Positions 1 to 5,293 of a stretch of DNA of 7,864 nucleotides are shown here, one piece after another (the first letter of the stretch is position 1; every line of letters begins with the position of its first letter). The stretch is taken from NCBI GenBank assembly GCA_038236865.1, contig JBBRZI010000042.1, forward strand, positions 1 to 7,864. Direction: 5' to 3'. Source of the DNA: UBA4729 sp038236865 (GTDB lineage: Bacteria > Patescibacteriota > Saccharimonadia > Saccharimonadales > UBA4665). The translations under genes were made by a program, and so were the position numbers. The notes under the pieces are model-generated. The model worked only from the letters and a program-made list of their open reading frames with translations. It made no database searches and was not told the origin of the DNA.

Positions 1-95
1 GCGAGCTTCTGCGAGAGCTTATGCTCCACCGAACCTCCGACCTACGCCCGACTACGTCACGCTAGTCGAAGATTCAAACCCATCCTCGGGCTGTG

Positions 96-136
96 AAATA
101 AAAATAACCAGACACAAGGCCTGATTATTTTTATTT
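96..136 (-). terminator. AT-rich hairpin terminator, left copy
   Basis: Two 16-nt arms (96-111 and 121-136) pair around a 9-nt loop, with one position that is a G-U wobble on the minus-strand RNA and a C-A mismatch on the plus strand. The arms are A-rich and U-rich, so the structure can act as an intrinsic terminator. The wobble favours use by minus-strand transcription. It is the first terminator-like structure downstream of the MMPL transporter stop codon and probably ends that operon. An identical hairpin follows the intact tRNA-Asn at 3352-3392. Confidence 0.65.
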
Positions 137-160
137 GGCTCCGGGGACTGGATTCGAACC
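136..160 (-). pseudogene. tRNA 3'-end fragment (T-loop to CCA)
   Basis: Read on the minus strand this gives a T-loop (TTCGAAT), an acceptor 3' strand CCCCGGA, then GCCA. Its last 12 nt are the same as those of the tRNA-Asn at 3392-3466. The 5' half of a tRNA is absent: no matching TCCGGGG acceptor strand lies at tRNA distance. The T-stem only pairs (ACTGG with CCAGT) if one C is bulged out. It is therefore a remnant or attachment-site half rather than a working tRNA. I considered a tmRNA 3' end, but a full tmRNA would run into the transporter coding sequence and lacks the usual acceptor features. Confidence 0.6.
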
Positions 161-278
161 GAGTGTTCACACCACCTGATTTTTAGGCTTGCTTTAGTTT
201 AGCTTAGGACCTCGTGATGTCAAGCTCCTTACGAGATGATTATTTGGCGTTCTACGAGCTACTTACGGTATATGCTTG

Positions 279-2663
279 TTATTCTTTGTCGATGGGAACA
301 TGTGGGAGTATCTTGTCCATCCACGCGGGGATCCACCAAGCGCTATTGCCAGCCAGTGTCATGACAGCTGGAACTATGATCATACGGACTAAGAACGCGT
401 CAACTAGAACCCCGACGGCCAAAGCAAAACCGAGCGCCTGAACAGTAGCGCTTTCGTTGGTGATAAACCCAGCGAACACTGAGATCATTATGATGGCCGC
501 TGCCGTGACTACCTTGCCGCCAAGGCTGAATCCGTTGACGACTGCTTGTTTTGCTTTACTCGTTCGTTCATATTCTTCGCGCATATTAGATACTAGAAAG
601 AACTCGTAATCCATAGCCAGGCCAAACAATATGCCGGAGCCAATGATCGGGATGAAGCTGACTATTGGTGCTGGAGCGTCCGCAATTCCGAACCAACCCC
701 ACTGGAATACAGCTACCAAGGCACCGAACATTGCAGCGACCGATAGTAAGTACCCGAGCGTTGCCTTGATTGGCACTAAGATTGAGCGAAAAGCTAAAAT
801 GAGCAGTACGACCGAGAGGCCAACGACTACCAGTAGATATACTGGGATCGCGGCTGCTAGCTTGTTGTTGATATCTGTCTGCAGGGCAGTGCTGCCGGTA
901 GTTATAAAGCTAACATCTTCATCCGCCCAGCTACGTTGCTGGCTTGGGTCGCGAAGTGTCTTGATGAGGTCCTTTGTGGCGACGTCGTAGGTGCCGGTCT
1001 GGGGGATGACCTGCAATATGCCCGTAGAGCCATCGGTACTCGCCATAGCTGGCAAGACTTTTTCGACGTTCGGTTCGGTGGCAATCTTCTCACCGATAGC
1101 CTGCAGATGAAGTCGCTTGGCATACTCAGTAGACTTGGCCTCGAGCATTTTGAGCGCTTCAGCCTTTTGCGCGGCAGCCTGCTGCTGCGCTTGTTGCATT
1201 TGAGATTGCACCCCTGCTGCCTCAGCCGGTGATTTGGCGCTGCTAAGTTTTTGTTGGAAATCGGACTGCATCTGTTCTGACTTGGCTGACATTTCTCGGT
1301 CAAACTGAGCCGATAATTTAGCCTTCACCGCAGTTTTTTCGGCTAGTGTAACAGGTTGCATGTGTTCTACGACCACGACTAATGGCGCGTTATAGCCGGG
1401 TCCGAAACCTTTTGCTATCGCATCGTAAGCTTTCCGCTCGGTAGTCGAGGCGGCGGCGTACTCGTCGGTAGGTAGTCCGAGCGTGAGTGACTGTATGGGT
1501 AACGCTAAGAGGCCGATTAGTATGACTGGAGTGATAATCGATGCAACTGGATGACGTGACACGAATGAGCCCCAACGGTACCAGATCTTATGTTGATCGA
1601 TCGTATGGTTTTCAGTAAACCTATGCGTTTGAGCCATCTCAATCTTGCGGCGTAATTTCTTGCCGGCTATTTTTGGCCCAACAATACGGAACAAAACTGG
1701 CAGCAACACCAGGGCCGTTATAGCTGCCATAGCTACAGTTGCGGCACCGGCTAGGCCCATAACCGTCATAAATGGAATACGTACGACACTAAGTGCCGCA
1801 AGTGCAATTACGACAGTTGCAGCGGCGAATATAACGGCGCTACCAGCAGTTTGAGTGGCACGAATAGCTGCCTCGCGGTGTCCCATACCTGTGACAAGAT
1901 AGCTCCGGTATCGGCTAATGATAAATAATGAATAATCTATACCAACTGCTAGGCCAAGCATAACCGCTAGGGCTGGTGTGGTTGAGTTAACTTCTACCAC
2001 CTGGCTAAGCCCGAACAGGCCAGCCATGCTGGTGCCGACGGCTAATATAGCTACGAGCAATGGCATGCCTGCTGCCACCATCGAAAAAAATGTTACCAGT
2101 AACACGCCAACCGCAATCACTAGTCCAACTGACTCGCCAGGTCCTAGAGGACTTTCGTGCATTTGGGCGACTATGTCGCCACCAGCTTCAATAGTCAGTC
2201 TGTTAGTCCGGTTGTTACTGATGATGCCATTAACTGCATCGATAGTGTGTTGATCAATAGTCCGACTGTCCTTAGCCAACTGGACCTGAATGTAAGCCGT
2301 GTGTTTGTCAGCGCTGATGGCGTTTGGGTTGTCGAATGGGCTGACAGTTTGCTGGACGCCATCAACATGAGCAATATCAGTGACCATCGTCGCAATCTGC
2401 TTATGGTAGGCTTCTAGCGATTTGTCTGTGGGGCTTATGACCACCACCCGCGCGGAACCCTTGCCGGTTCCGGGAAATAATTCGGTCATACGCTCCAGTC
2501 CAGCGTAAGCTTCGGTACCCGGTATGCTAACTGTACTTGTGGGTTGCTTAAAATTTGTGGCTGCGCCGAAAGCTAGTGCAATAATTAGCACTGCCCATAG
2601 GCCAACCATACGCCACGGGTGGTCATAACTGTGAGTTCCGATTTTCTTAAGTAGGTTACGCAT
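279..2663 (-). CDS. MMPL/RND-superfamily transporter
   Basis: This 794-residue protein has the duplicated MMPL architecture. A first membrane helix lies near 18-36, followed by an extracytoplasmic domain (about 40-175) and helices near 178-328. A second half starts with a helix near 372-392, a second extracytoplasmic domain (about 395-600) and helices near 604-770, giving about 12 helices in all. The paired Asp-Tyr motifs of proton-driven MMPL transporters are present: D243-Y244 in GIDYSLFIISRYR and D685-Y686 in GLAMDYEFFL. The second extracytoplasmic domain carries a Gln/Ala-rich predicted coiled coil (about 440-520). Family members export lipids, glycolipids or hydrophobic drugs using the proton gradient; the substrate here cannot be told. 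The start has a purine-rich ribosome binding site (GGGGGAG) and overlaps the AbrB gene stop by 8 nt (ATGCGTAA), so the two are translationally coupled. About 118 bp with no gene separate its stop from the tRNA fragment. Confidence 0.93.
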   Translation of the reverse strand: MRNLLKKIGTHSYDHPWRMVGLWAVLIIALAFGAATNFKQPTSTVSIPGTEAYAGLERMTELFPGTGKGSARVVVISPTDKSLEAYHKQIATMVTDIAHVDGVQQTVSPFDNPNAISADKHTAYIQVQLAKDSRTIDQHTIDAVNGIISNNRTNRLTIEAGGDIVAQMHESPLGPGESVGLVIAVGVLLVTFFSMVAAGMPLLVAILAVGTSMAGLFGLSQVVEVNSTTPALAVMLGLAVGIDYSLFIISRYRSYLVTGMGHREAAIRATQTAGSAVIFAAATVVIALAALSVVRIPFMTVMGLAGAATVAMAAITALVLLPVLFRIVGPKIAGKKLRRKIEMAQTHRFTENHTIDQHKIWYRWGSFVSRHPVASIITPVILIGLLALPIQSLTLGLPTDEYAAASTTERKAYDAIAKGFGPGYNAPLVVVVEHMQPVTLAEKTAVKAKLSAQFDREMSAKSEQMQSDFQQKLSSAKSPAEAAGVQSQMQQAQQQAAAQKAEALKMLEAKSTEYAKRLHLQAIGEKIATEPNVEKVLPAMASTDGSTGILQVIPQTGTYDVATKDLIKTLRDPSQQRSWADEDVSFITTGSTALQTDINNKLAAAIPVYLLVVVGLSVVLLILAFRSILVPIKATLGYLLSVAAMFGALVAVFQWGWFGIADAPAPIVSFIPIIGSGILFGLAMDYEFFLVSNMREEYERTSKAKQAVVNGFSLGGKVVTAAAIIMISVFAGFITNESATVQALGFALAVGVLVDAFLVRMIIVPAVMTLAGNSAWWIPAWMDKILPHVPIDKE

Positions 2664-2934
2664 TCTCCCCCTTGGCTTTAATTTTTAGTTTTGTGAGATC
2701 GCTACGTACTTCGTCTTTAGTACTTTTTTGCATAGTCACTATTTTGTCGAGCTGTTCTTCAAGAATCTCAGGTTTAGTGACAACTAGTGCTTTACCGAAA
2801 GGCGCGAGGGCCAGAACAACACGATCGCCCGGGCCGATACCTATTGCATCACGAGCTTCTTTCGGGATAACTACCTGACTTTTTTCATTTAATTGTGCGA
2901 TAGCTAATAGTTTGGGCTTTGGAAGTATATTCAT
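2656..2934 (-). CDS. AbrB/SpoVT-type transcriptional regulator
   Basis: This 92-residue protein has a SpoVT-AbrB swapped-hairpin DNA-binding domain at about 11-54, with the typical run NEKSQVVIPKEARDAIGI followed by GPGDRVVL. A charged, probably helical tail (about 55-92) follows. Such proteins bind DNA as dimers or tetramers; some are antitoxins, others are regulators of the adjacent gene. The partner here is an MMPL transporter, not a toxin, so it is probably the local regulator of that pump (inference). I chose the ATG at 2934. An upstream in-frame ATG at 2988 would add a low-complexity tyrosine-rich stretch encoded by the promoter itself. No Shine-Dalgarno sequence precedes 2934, and the promoter position suggests a leaderless mRNA. 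Confidence 0.88.
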   Translation of the reverse strand: MNILPKPKLLAIAQLNEKSQVVIPKEARDAIGIGPGDRVVLALAPFGKALVVTKPEILEEQLDKIVTMQKSTKDEVRSDLTKLKIKAKGENA

Positions 2935-2943
2935 AATGTAGTA

Positions 2944-2972
2944 ATAGTAATAAAAGTAATACGTTATGTCAA
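2944..2972 (-). promoter_or_regulatory. Sigma70-like promoter of AbrB-MMPL operon
   Basis: On the minus strand a perfect -35 box TTGACA (2972-2967) is followed by a 17-nt spacer and a -10 box TACTAT (2949-2944, 4 of 6 consensus). Only 9 nt separate the -10 box from the ATG at 2934, so transcription should start about 2-3 nt before the start codon. Spacer, -10 box and leader include three copies of ATTACT, which could be an operator for the AbrB protein. Confidence 0.72.
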
Positions 2973-2987
2973 TTAGGGTGTAAATCA

Positions 2988-3201
2988 CAGGTCTAGGGAA
3001 CGGGTCTGCTTTTCGCCTGCTTGCTCGCTCAGGACGGGACGGGCTGGGTTAGAACCAAGTTACAGGGGTAAAATGAAAGAACCGCCATCTCTGACGGTTC
3101 CAACATTCGTACTTTGTTATAGTCACATTTTTTTTCTTGACTAACCAAGGAGAGAAGCTAGAGGCAGGTCTAGGAACTAGGTCTGCACTTTTCTCTGCTT
3201 G
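2988..3201. repeat. Diverged pair of short direct repeats
   Basis: A stretch of about 36 nt starting at 2988 (CAGGTCTAGGGAAC then GGTCTGC then CTGCTTG) is repeated with small indels at 3165-3201 (CAGGTCTAGGAACTAG then GTCTGC then CTGCTTG). The sequence between them holds the terminator at 3065-3100. With the 160-bp repeat and tRNA fragments this makes 2973-3391 a patchwork of duplicated non-coding pieces. I see no credible gene there. Confidence 0.5.
3065..3100 (-). terminator. Intrinsic terminator upstream of AbrB promoter
   Basis: On the minus strand GAACCGTC (3100-3093) pairs with GGCGGTTC (3086-3079) around a 6-nt loop, giving an 8-bp stem with one wobble, followed by the U-rich tail TTTCATTTT. 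The plus strand has no T-tail, so it acts on the minus strand. It would stop read-through from the tRNA-Asn side and isolate the AbrB-MMPL operon. Confidence 0.7.
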
Positions 3202-3204
3202 GTC

Positions 3205-3222
3205 TGGCTCCGGGGAAAGGGT
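3205..3222 (-). pseudogene. Second fragment of tRNA-Asn 3' end
   Basis: These 18 nt are identical to the last 18 nt of the tRNA-Asn gene including CCA (3392-3409): on the minus strand ACCCTTTCCCCGGAGCCA. The match ends inside the T-arm, and the rest of a tRNA is missing. It lies 187 bp downstream of the intact tRNA 3' end, so it may be the trace of an earlier insertion or duplication at the same site. Confidence 0.6.
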
Positions 3223-3256
3223 CGGTTGGCGCCTCTTCCGCACAAACTTTCTCGAA

Positions 3257-3416
3257 GCGAGCATCTGCGAGAGCTTATGCTCCACCGAACCTCCGACCTA
3301 CGCCCGACTACGTCACGCTAGTCGAAGATTCAAACCCATCCTCGGGCTGTGAAATAAAAATAACCAGACACAAGGCCTGATTATTTTTATTTGGCTCCGG
3401 GGAAAGGGTTCGAACC
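3257..3416. repeat. Right copy of 160-bp direct repeat, overlapping tRNA-Asn
   Basis: This is the partner of 1-160 (156 of 160 bases identical). It covers the 3' third of the intact tRNA-Asn, its terminator and about 95 bp beyond. It contains a GAGCAT/ATGCTC inverted repeat (3259-3264 with 3277-3282), which the left copy has lost through its mismatch at position 7, and the CGACTA/TAGTCG pair also seen at the left. The very high identity next to complete divergence outside points to a recent duplication, gene conversion or site-specific insertion. Confidence 0.93.
3352..3392 (-). terminator. AT-rich terminator of tRNA-Asn
   Basis: The same 16-bp hairpin as at 96-136 (arms 3352-3367 and 3377-3392) begins directly at the CCA end of tRNA-Asn. 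Its position immediately after the mature tRNA end and its U-rich descending arm fit a tRNA terminator on the minus strand. Confidence 0.68.
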
Positions 3417-3466
3417 TTCGACCTAGTGGTTAACAGCCACCCGCTCTACCGCTGAGCTACCCCGGA
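3392..3466 (-). tRNA. tRNA-Asn (GTT)
   Basis: The minus strand forms a full 75-nt cloverleaf. The acceptor stem is TCCGGGG with CCCCGGA. The D-arm is GCTC/GAGC. The anticodon arm has loop CTGTTAA with anticodon GTT (3434-3432). The T-arm is GAAGG-TTCGAAC-CCTTT, with one wobble pair. The discriminator is G73 and the CCA end is encoded. It reads AAC and AAU codons. Its 3' end is duplicated at 136-147 and 3205-3222, which suggests this gene is a target for insertion. Confidence 0.97.
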
Positions 3467-3482
3467 TTATTACATCCAAATA

Positions 3483-3511
3483 AGTCTACCTGTTTACGCG
3501 GCCTGTGTAAA
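3483..3511 (-). promoter_or_regulatory. Probable tRNA-Asn promoter
   Basis: On the minus strand TTTACA (3511-3506, 5 of 6 matches to TTGACA) is followed by a 17-nt spacer and TAGACT (3488-3483, 4 of 6). This predicts a start about 10 nt before the mature tRNA. The -35 box lies inside an inverted repeat, GTTTAC at 3492-3497 with GTAAAC at 3507-3512, which could be a protein binding site or chance. Confidence 0.5.
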
Positions 3512-3542
3512 CTCCTTAACAGTGCAAAAGCGGCAATCGGCA

Positions 3543-3581
3543 TACTATTTCTTAAGTACGTAAGGAAAGAATACGAGGAGG
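3543..3581 (+). promoter_or_regulatory. Putative -10 box and strong RBS of the flavoprotein
   Basis: TACTAT at 3543-3548 is a possible -10 box, but no good -35 box stands at normal distance. GAGGAGG at 3575-3581 is a strong Shine-Dalgarno sequence with 7 nt to the ATG at 3589, and it fixes that start. The leader would be about 30-35 nt. Confidence 0.5.
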
Positions 3582-3588
3582 ATAGCGT

Positions 3589-4311
3589 ATGGCTAACAAA
3601 GTTACTGAGTATGATTTTACGGGTTTGACTGCCCTGTTCTTTAATACGACGCTAAAAAAATCGCCGGACGTCAGCAACACCCAGGGTTTAATTGATATCA
3701 GCACCCAGATTATGCAAAAGCACGGTGTGGCTACAGAAGTGATCCGGGCGATTGACCACGATATCGCCACGGGCGTTTACCCGGACATGCGTGAGTACGG
3801 CTGGGACATGGACGAGTGGCCGGAGCTGTATAAGAAAGTTGAGGCGGCCGATATCTTGGTGATCGCCGGACCGATTTGGCTGGGCGATAACAGCTCGGTT
3901 ACTAAAAAGGTCATTGAGCGGCTCTATGGCCAATCGGGCGAACTCAACAGCGAAGGTCAATATAGTTATTATGGAAAAGTTGGCGGCTGCTTGATTACCG
4001 GCAACGAAGATGGCGTGAAGCACTGCGCCATGAACATCCTGTATAGCCTCCAGCATTTGGGCTGTACGATTCCACCCCAAGCCGATGCCGGGTGGCTTGG
4101 TGATATTGGGCCGGGGCCGAGCTACCTGGACAAAGGTTCGGGCGGGCCCGAAAACGATTTTACCAATCGTAATACGACGTTTATGACTTGGAATCTGATG
4201 CATCTAGCCAAGCTGCTCAAAGATGCTGGCGGTATTCCGGCCCATGGCAATCAGCGGTCGGCGTGGGACGCTGGCGCGCGCTTTGACTTTGCAAATCCGG
4301 AGTATCGTTAA
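3589..4311 (+). CDS. Flavodoxin-fold NAD(P)H-dependent FMN oxidoreductase
   Basis: This 240-residue soluble protein fits the flavodoxin/NADPH-dependent FMN reductase superfamily. A first beta strand (TALFFNTTLKKSP, about 14-26) leads into an FMN phosphate-binding loop with Ser/Thr/Asn (about 19-31). The central strand ADILVIAGPIWLGDNSS (87-103) gives the flavin-binding loop and helix, and VGGCLITGNEDGVKHC (131-146) the third conserved strand and loop. Relatives reduce quinones, flavins, iron or azo compounds; the substrate here is unknown. Residues 170-200 (Gly/Pro-rich) form an extension beyond a minimal flavodoxin. It is monocistronic as far as visible. Its TAA stop overlaps that of convergent smpB within a TTAA shared by both strands, and no terminator lies between them. 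Confidence 0.85.
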   Translation: MANKVTEYDFTGLTALFFNTTLKKSPDVSNTQGLIDISTQIMQKHGVATEVIRAIDHDIATGVYPDMREYGWDMDEWPELYKKVEAADILVIAGPIWLGDNSSVTKKVIERLYGQSGELNSEGQYSYYGKVGGCLITGNEDGVKHCAMNILYSLQHLGCTIPPQADAGWLGDIGPGPSYLDKGSGGPENDFTNRNTTFMTWNLMHLAKLLKDAGGIPAHGNQRSAWDAGARFDFANPEYR

Positions 4312-4769
4312 CGTTGCTTGAGGGCCTGATCGATCGCTCGCTTTTCGTCGCGGGCTTTAAGCGTCTGGCGTTTATCGTATTGGCGTTTGCCGCGGCCGAC
4401 AGCGATACGGAGTTTGATAAAGCGGCCGCCGGTGAGGATATCGAGGGGGACGATGGTTTTACCCATTTGTTTGGATTCTATAAGGGCAGTGACTTCACGT
4501 TTTTTGGCCAGGAGTTTGCGGGTACGGGTTTGTTCGCTTTCGGACAGGGGAATGCCATTAGTACCGGAAATCGTGGCGTTGAGCAGCCATAGCTCGTTAT
4601 CTTTGACCGTCACGTAAGCACCGCGCAATTGGCCGTGGCCCATACGCAGGTTTTTGGTCTCGGCCCCGGTCAGTTGCATACCCACCACTAAAGAATCACC
4701 GAGCTCGTAATCGGCCCGGGCGCGTCGGTTGGTGATGGTCTTTGACTGGATGGGTTTCTTCTTAGCCAT
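4308..4769 (-). CDS. smpB: SsrA (tmRNA)-binding protein SmpB
   Basis: This 153-residue protein matches the usual SmpB length. It binds tmRNA and brings it to stalled ribosomes for trans-translation. Visible family features are the basic N-terminus with TITNRRARADYEL (11-23), the core VVGMQLTGAETKNLRMGHGQLRGAYV (28-53), the stretch RTRKLLAKKREV (82-93), and the C-terminal KLRIAVGRGKRQYDKRQTLK tail. That tail folds as a helix in the ribosomal mRNA channel. The histidine usual in the R-A-R-H-[DEN]-[YF] motif is alanine here (RARADY). I chose the ATG at 4769. The longer frame to 4952 only translates a palindromic repeat, and a -10 box sits just upstream of 4769. No tmRNA gene is visible in this window. 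Confidence 0.96.
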   Translation of the reverse strand: MAKKKPIQSKTITNRRARADYELGDSLVVGMQLTGAETKNLRMGHGQLRGAYVTVKDNELWLLNATISGTNGIPLSESEQTRTRKLLAKKREVTALIESKQMGKTIVPLDILTGGRFIKLRIAVGRGKRQYDKRQTLKARDEKRAIDQALKQR

Positions 4770-4775
4770 ACCGAT

Positions 4776-4807
4776 AGTATACCTGATGATAAAGCGCTCT
4801 GCGTCAA
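4776..4807 (-). promoter_or_regulatory. smpB promoter, apparently leaderless
   Basis: On the minus strand the -10 box TATACT (4781-4776) ends only 6 nt before the smpB ATG (4769), so the transcript should begin at or next to the start codon. No Shine-Dalgarno sequence is present. A TTGACG (4807-4802) lies 20 nt upstream of the -10 box, which is longer than optimal, so the -35 assignment is weak. Confidence 0.5.
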
Positions 4808-4852
4808 CATTCGGGCATCGTGATGACCCGCACAAGTTATAACTACCACCAC

Positions 4853-4926
4853 TGTCATACCAAACTTGGTTTGGGATCCAGAAAAGGAGCGTAAAGCCTA
4901 GATGCCGGGTCGAGCCCGGCATGACA
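4853..4926. repeat. Short palindromic element (REP/MITE-like)
   Basis: A 74-bp element has near-perfect terminal inverted repeats: TGTCATACC (4853-4861) and GGCATGACA (4918-4926), 8 of 9 positions. Inside are two strong hairpins: CCAAAC-TTG-GTTTGG (4860-4874) and ATGCCGGG-TCGAG-CCCGGCAT (4902-4922). This layout resembles the small dispersed palindromic elements with TGTCAT...ATGACA ends found between genes in many bacteria. It lies upstream of smpB and is not coding. Confidence 0.72.
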
Positions 4927-4969
4927 ACACAGCGAGCCCGGCATGACAGCACAGCGAGCCCGGCATGAC
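4911..4969. repeat. 22-bp tandem array from the palindrome end
   Basis: The unit CGAGCCCGGCATGACAACAC plus AG occurs at 4911-4932, again at 4933-4954 with one change, and as a 15-nt partial copy at 4955-4969. It is an iteration of the right end of the palindromic element, probably by slippage. There are no unique spacers, so it is not a CRISPR. The rest of 4970-5041 shows no feature I can support. Confidence 0.8.
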
Positions 4970-5041
4970 GGGAGGGTGTAGCTGTTAACTAGGTTGACAC
5001 TAAACCCGTCGTTGTTGCTGGTTTGCGCGAAGTTGTTCTGG

Positions 5042-5218
5042 CTACTTAGCTTTTGGTTTGCTGTGGCGAACGGCGCGAAACGGGTTTGTGTCGGCTTTGA
5101 CGTTTAGAAATCTGCCGGTTCTGGTGCTGCTGAGTACCCAGTGTTTAGTGCGGGGATTGAGCGCTTGCACACGTTGTTTGATGCGACCGATGCGCCCGGT
5201 TGGAGTTACTATTGCCAT
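5042..5218 (-). CDS. Small basic protein of unknown function (58 aa)
   Basis: The frame encodes 58 residues starting MAIVTPTGRIGRIKQRVQAL and ending HSKPKAK before a TAG stop. It is strongly basic, with many Arg/Lys and few acidic residues, and lacks membrane segments or a signal peptide. The middle stretch RTKHWVLSSTRTGRFLNVKAD looks like a short beta-rich unit; small proteins with a W..-x-TGRF-x-xVK pattern occur as uncharacterised proteins in Patescibacteria (recollection, not verified). A good ribosome binding site (AAAGGA, 5 nt before ATG) and a promoter-like pair upstream make it a real gene. Charge and size would suit nucleic-acid or ribosome binding, but that is only inference. Confidence 0.7.
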   Translation of the reverse strand: MAIVTPTGRIGRIKQRVQALNPRTKHWVLSSTRTGRFLNVKADTNPFRAVRHSKPKAK

Positions 5219-5235
5219 GAATATCCTTTCGGTTT

Positions 5236-5264
5236 TTTATAGACAATCTCACCATAGAGCACAA
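5236..5264 (-). promoter_or_regulatory. Promoter of the 58-aa protein gene
   Basis: On the minus strand TTGTGC (5264-5259) is followed by a 17-nt spacer and TATAAA (5241-5236, 5 of 6 to consensus), then a leader with the AAAGGA ribosome binding site. The -35 box is weak (3 of 6). Confidence 0.55.
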
Positions 5265-5293
5265 AGCTTAATTCTACATTAACTATCGATACA

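Larger units (their letters stand above)
1..160. repeat. Left copy of 160-bp direct repeat (tRNA 3' end plus terminator)
   Basis: This block matches 3257-3416 in the same orientation at a constant offset of 3256, with only four mismatches (positions 7, 148, 149 and 152). It may extend beyond the window start. On the minus strand it contains a tRNA-like 3' end (160-136), an AT-rich hairpin (136-96), then about 95 bp holding a small inverted repeat (CGACTA at 49-54 with TAGTCG at 63-68). Identity stops abruptly at the inner edge of the tRNA T-loop (position 160). This is the pattern expected of a duplication or attachment site anchored in a tRNA gene. The two copies bracket the AbrB-MMPL operon. 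I see no convincing protein in the block. Confidence 0.93.

Noticed and set aside
136..490. Possible tmRNA (ssrA) ending at the left tRNA-like 3' end
   Set aside because: No matching 5' acceptor strand, no Ala-type G-U pair and no tag reading frame; the needed length would overlap the intact transporter C-terminus.
2935..2988. Earlier AbrB start adding a tyrosine-rich stretch
   Set aside because: It would translate the -35 and -10 boxes; the domain is complete without it.
3049..3285. 78-codon minus-strand reading frame after tRNA-Asn
   Set aside because: It crosses an intrinsic terminator and a tRNA 3' fragment and lacks a ribosome binding site; it is a translation of repeat DNA.
3688..4203. 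171-codon minus-strand frame opposite the flavoprotein
   Set aside because: Antisense shadow of a well-supported flavodoxin-fold gene with a strong ribosome binding site.
4770..4952. N-terminal extension of SmpB
   Set aside because: The added residues are a translation of the palindromic element and tandem repeats, and the -10 box lies inside; family length fits the ATG at 4769.
4911..4969. CRISPR-like array
   Set aside because: Units are directly adjacent with no variable spacers, and no cas genes are present.
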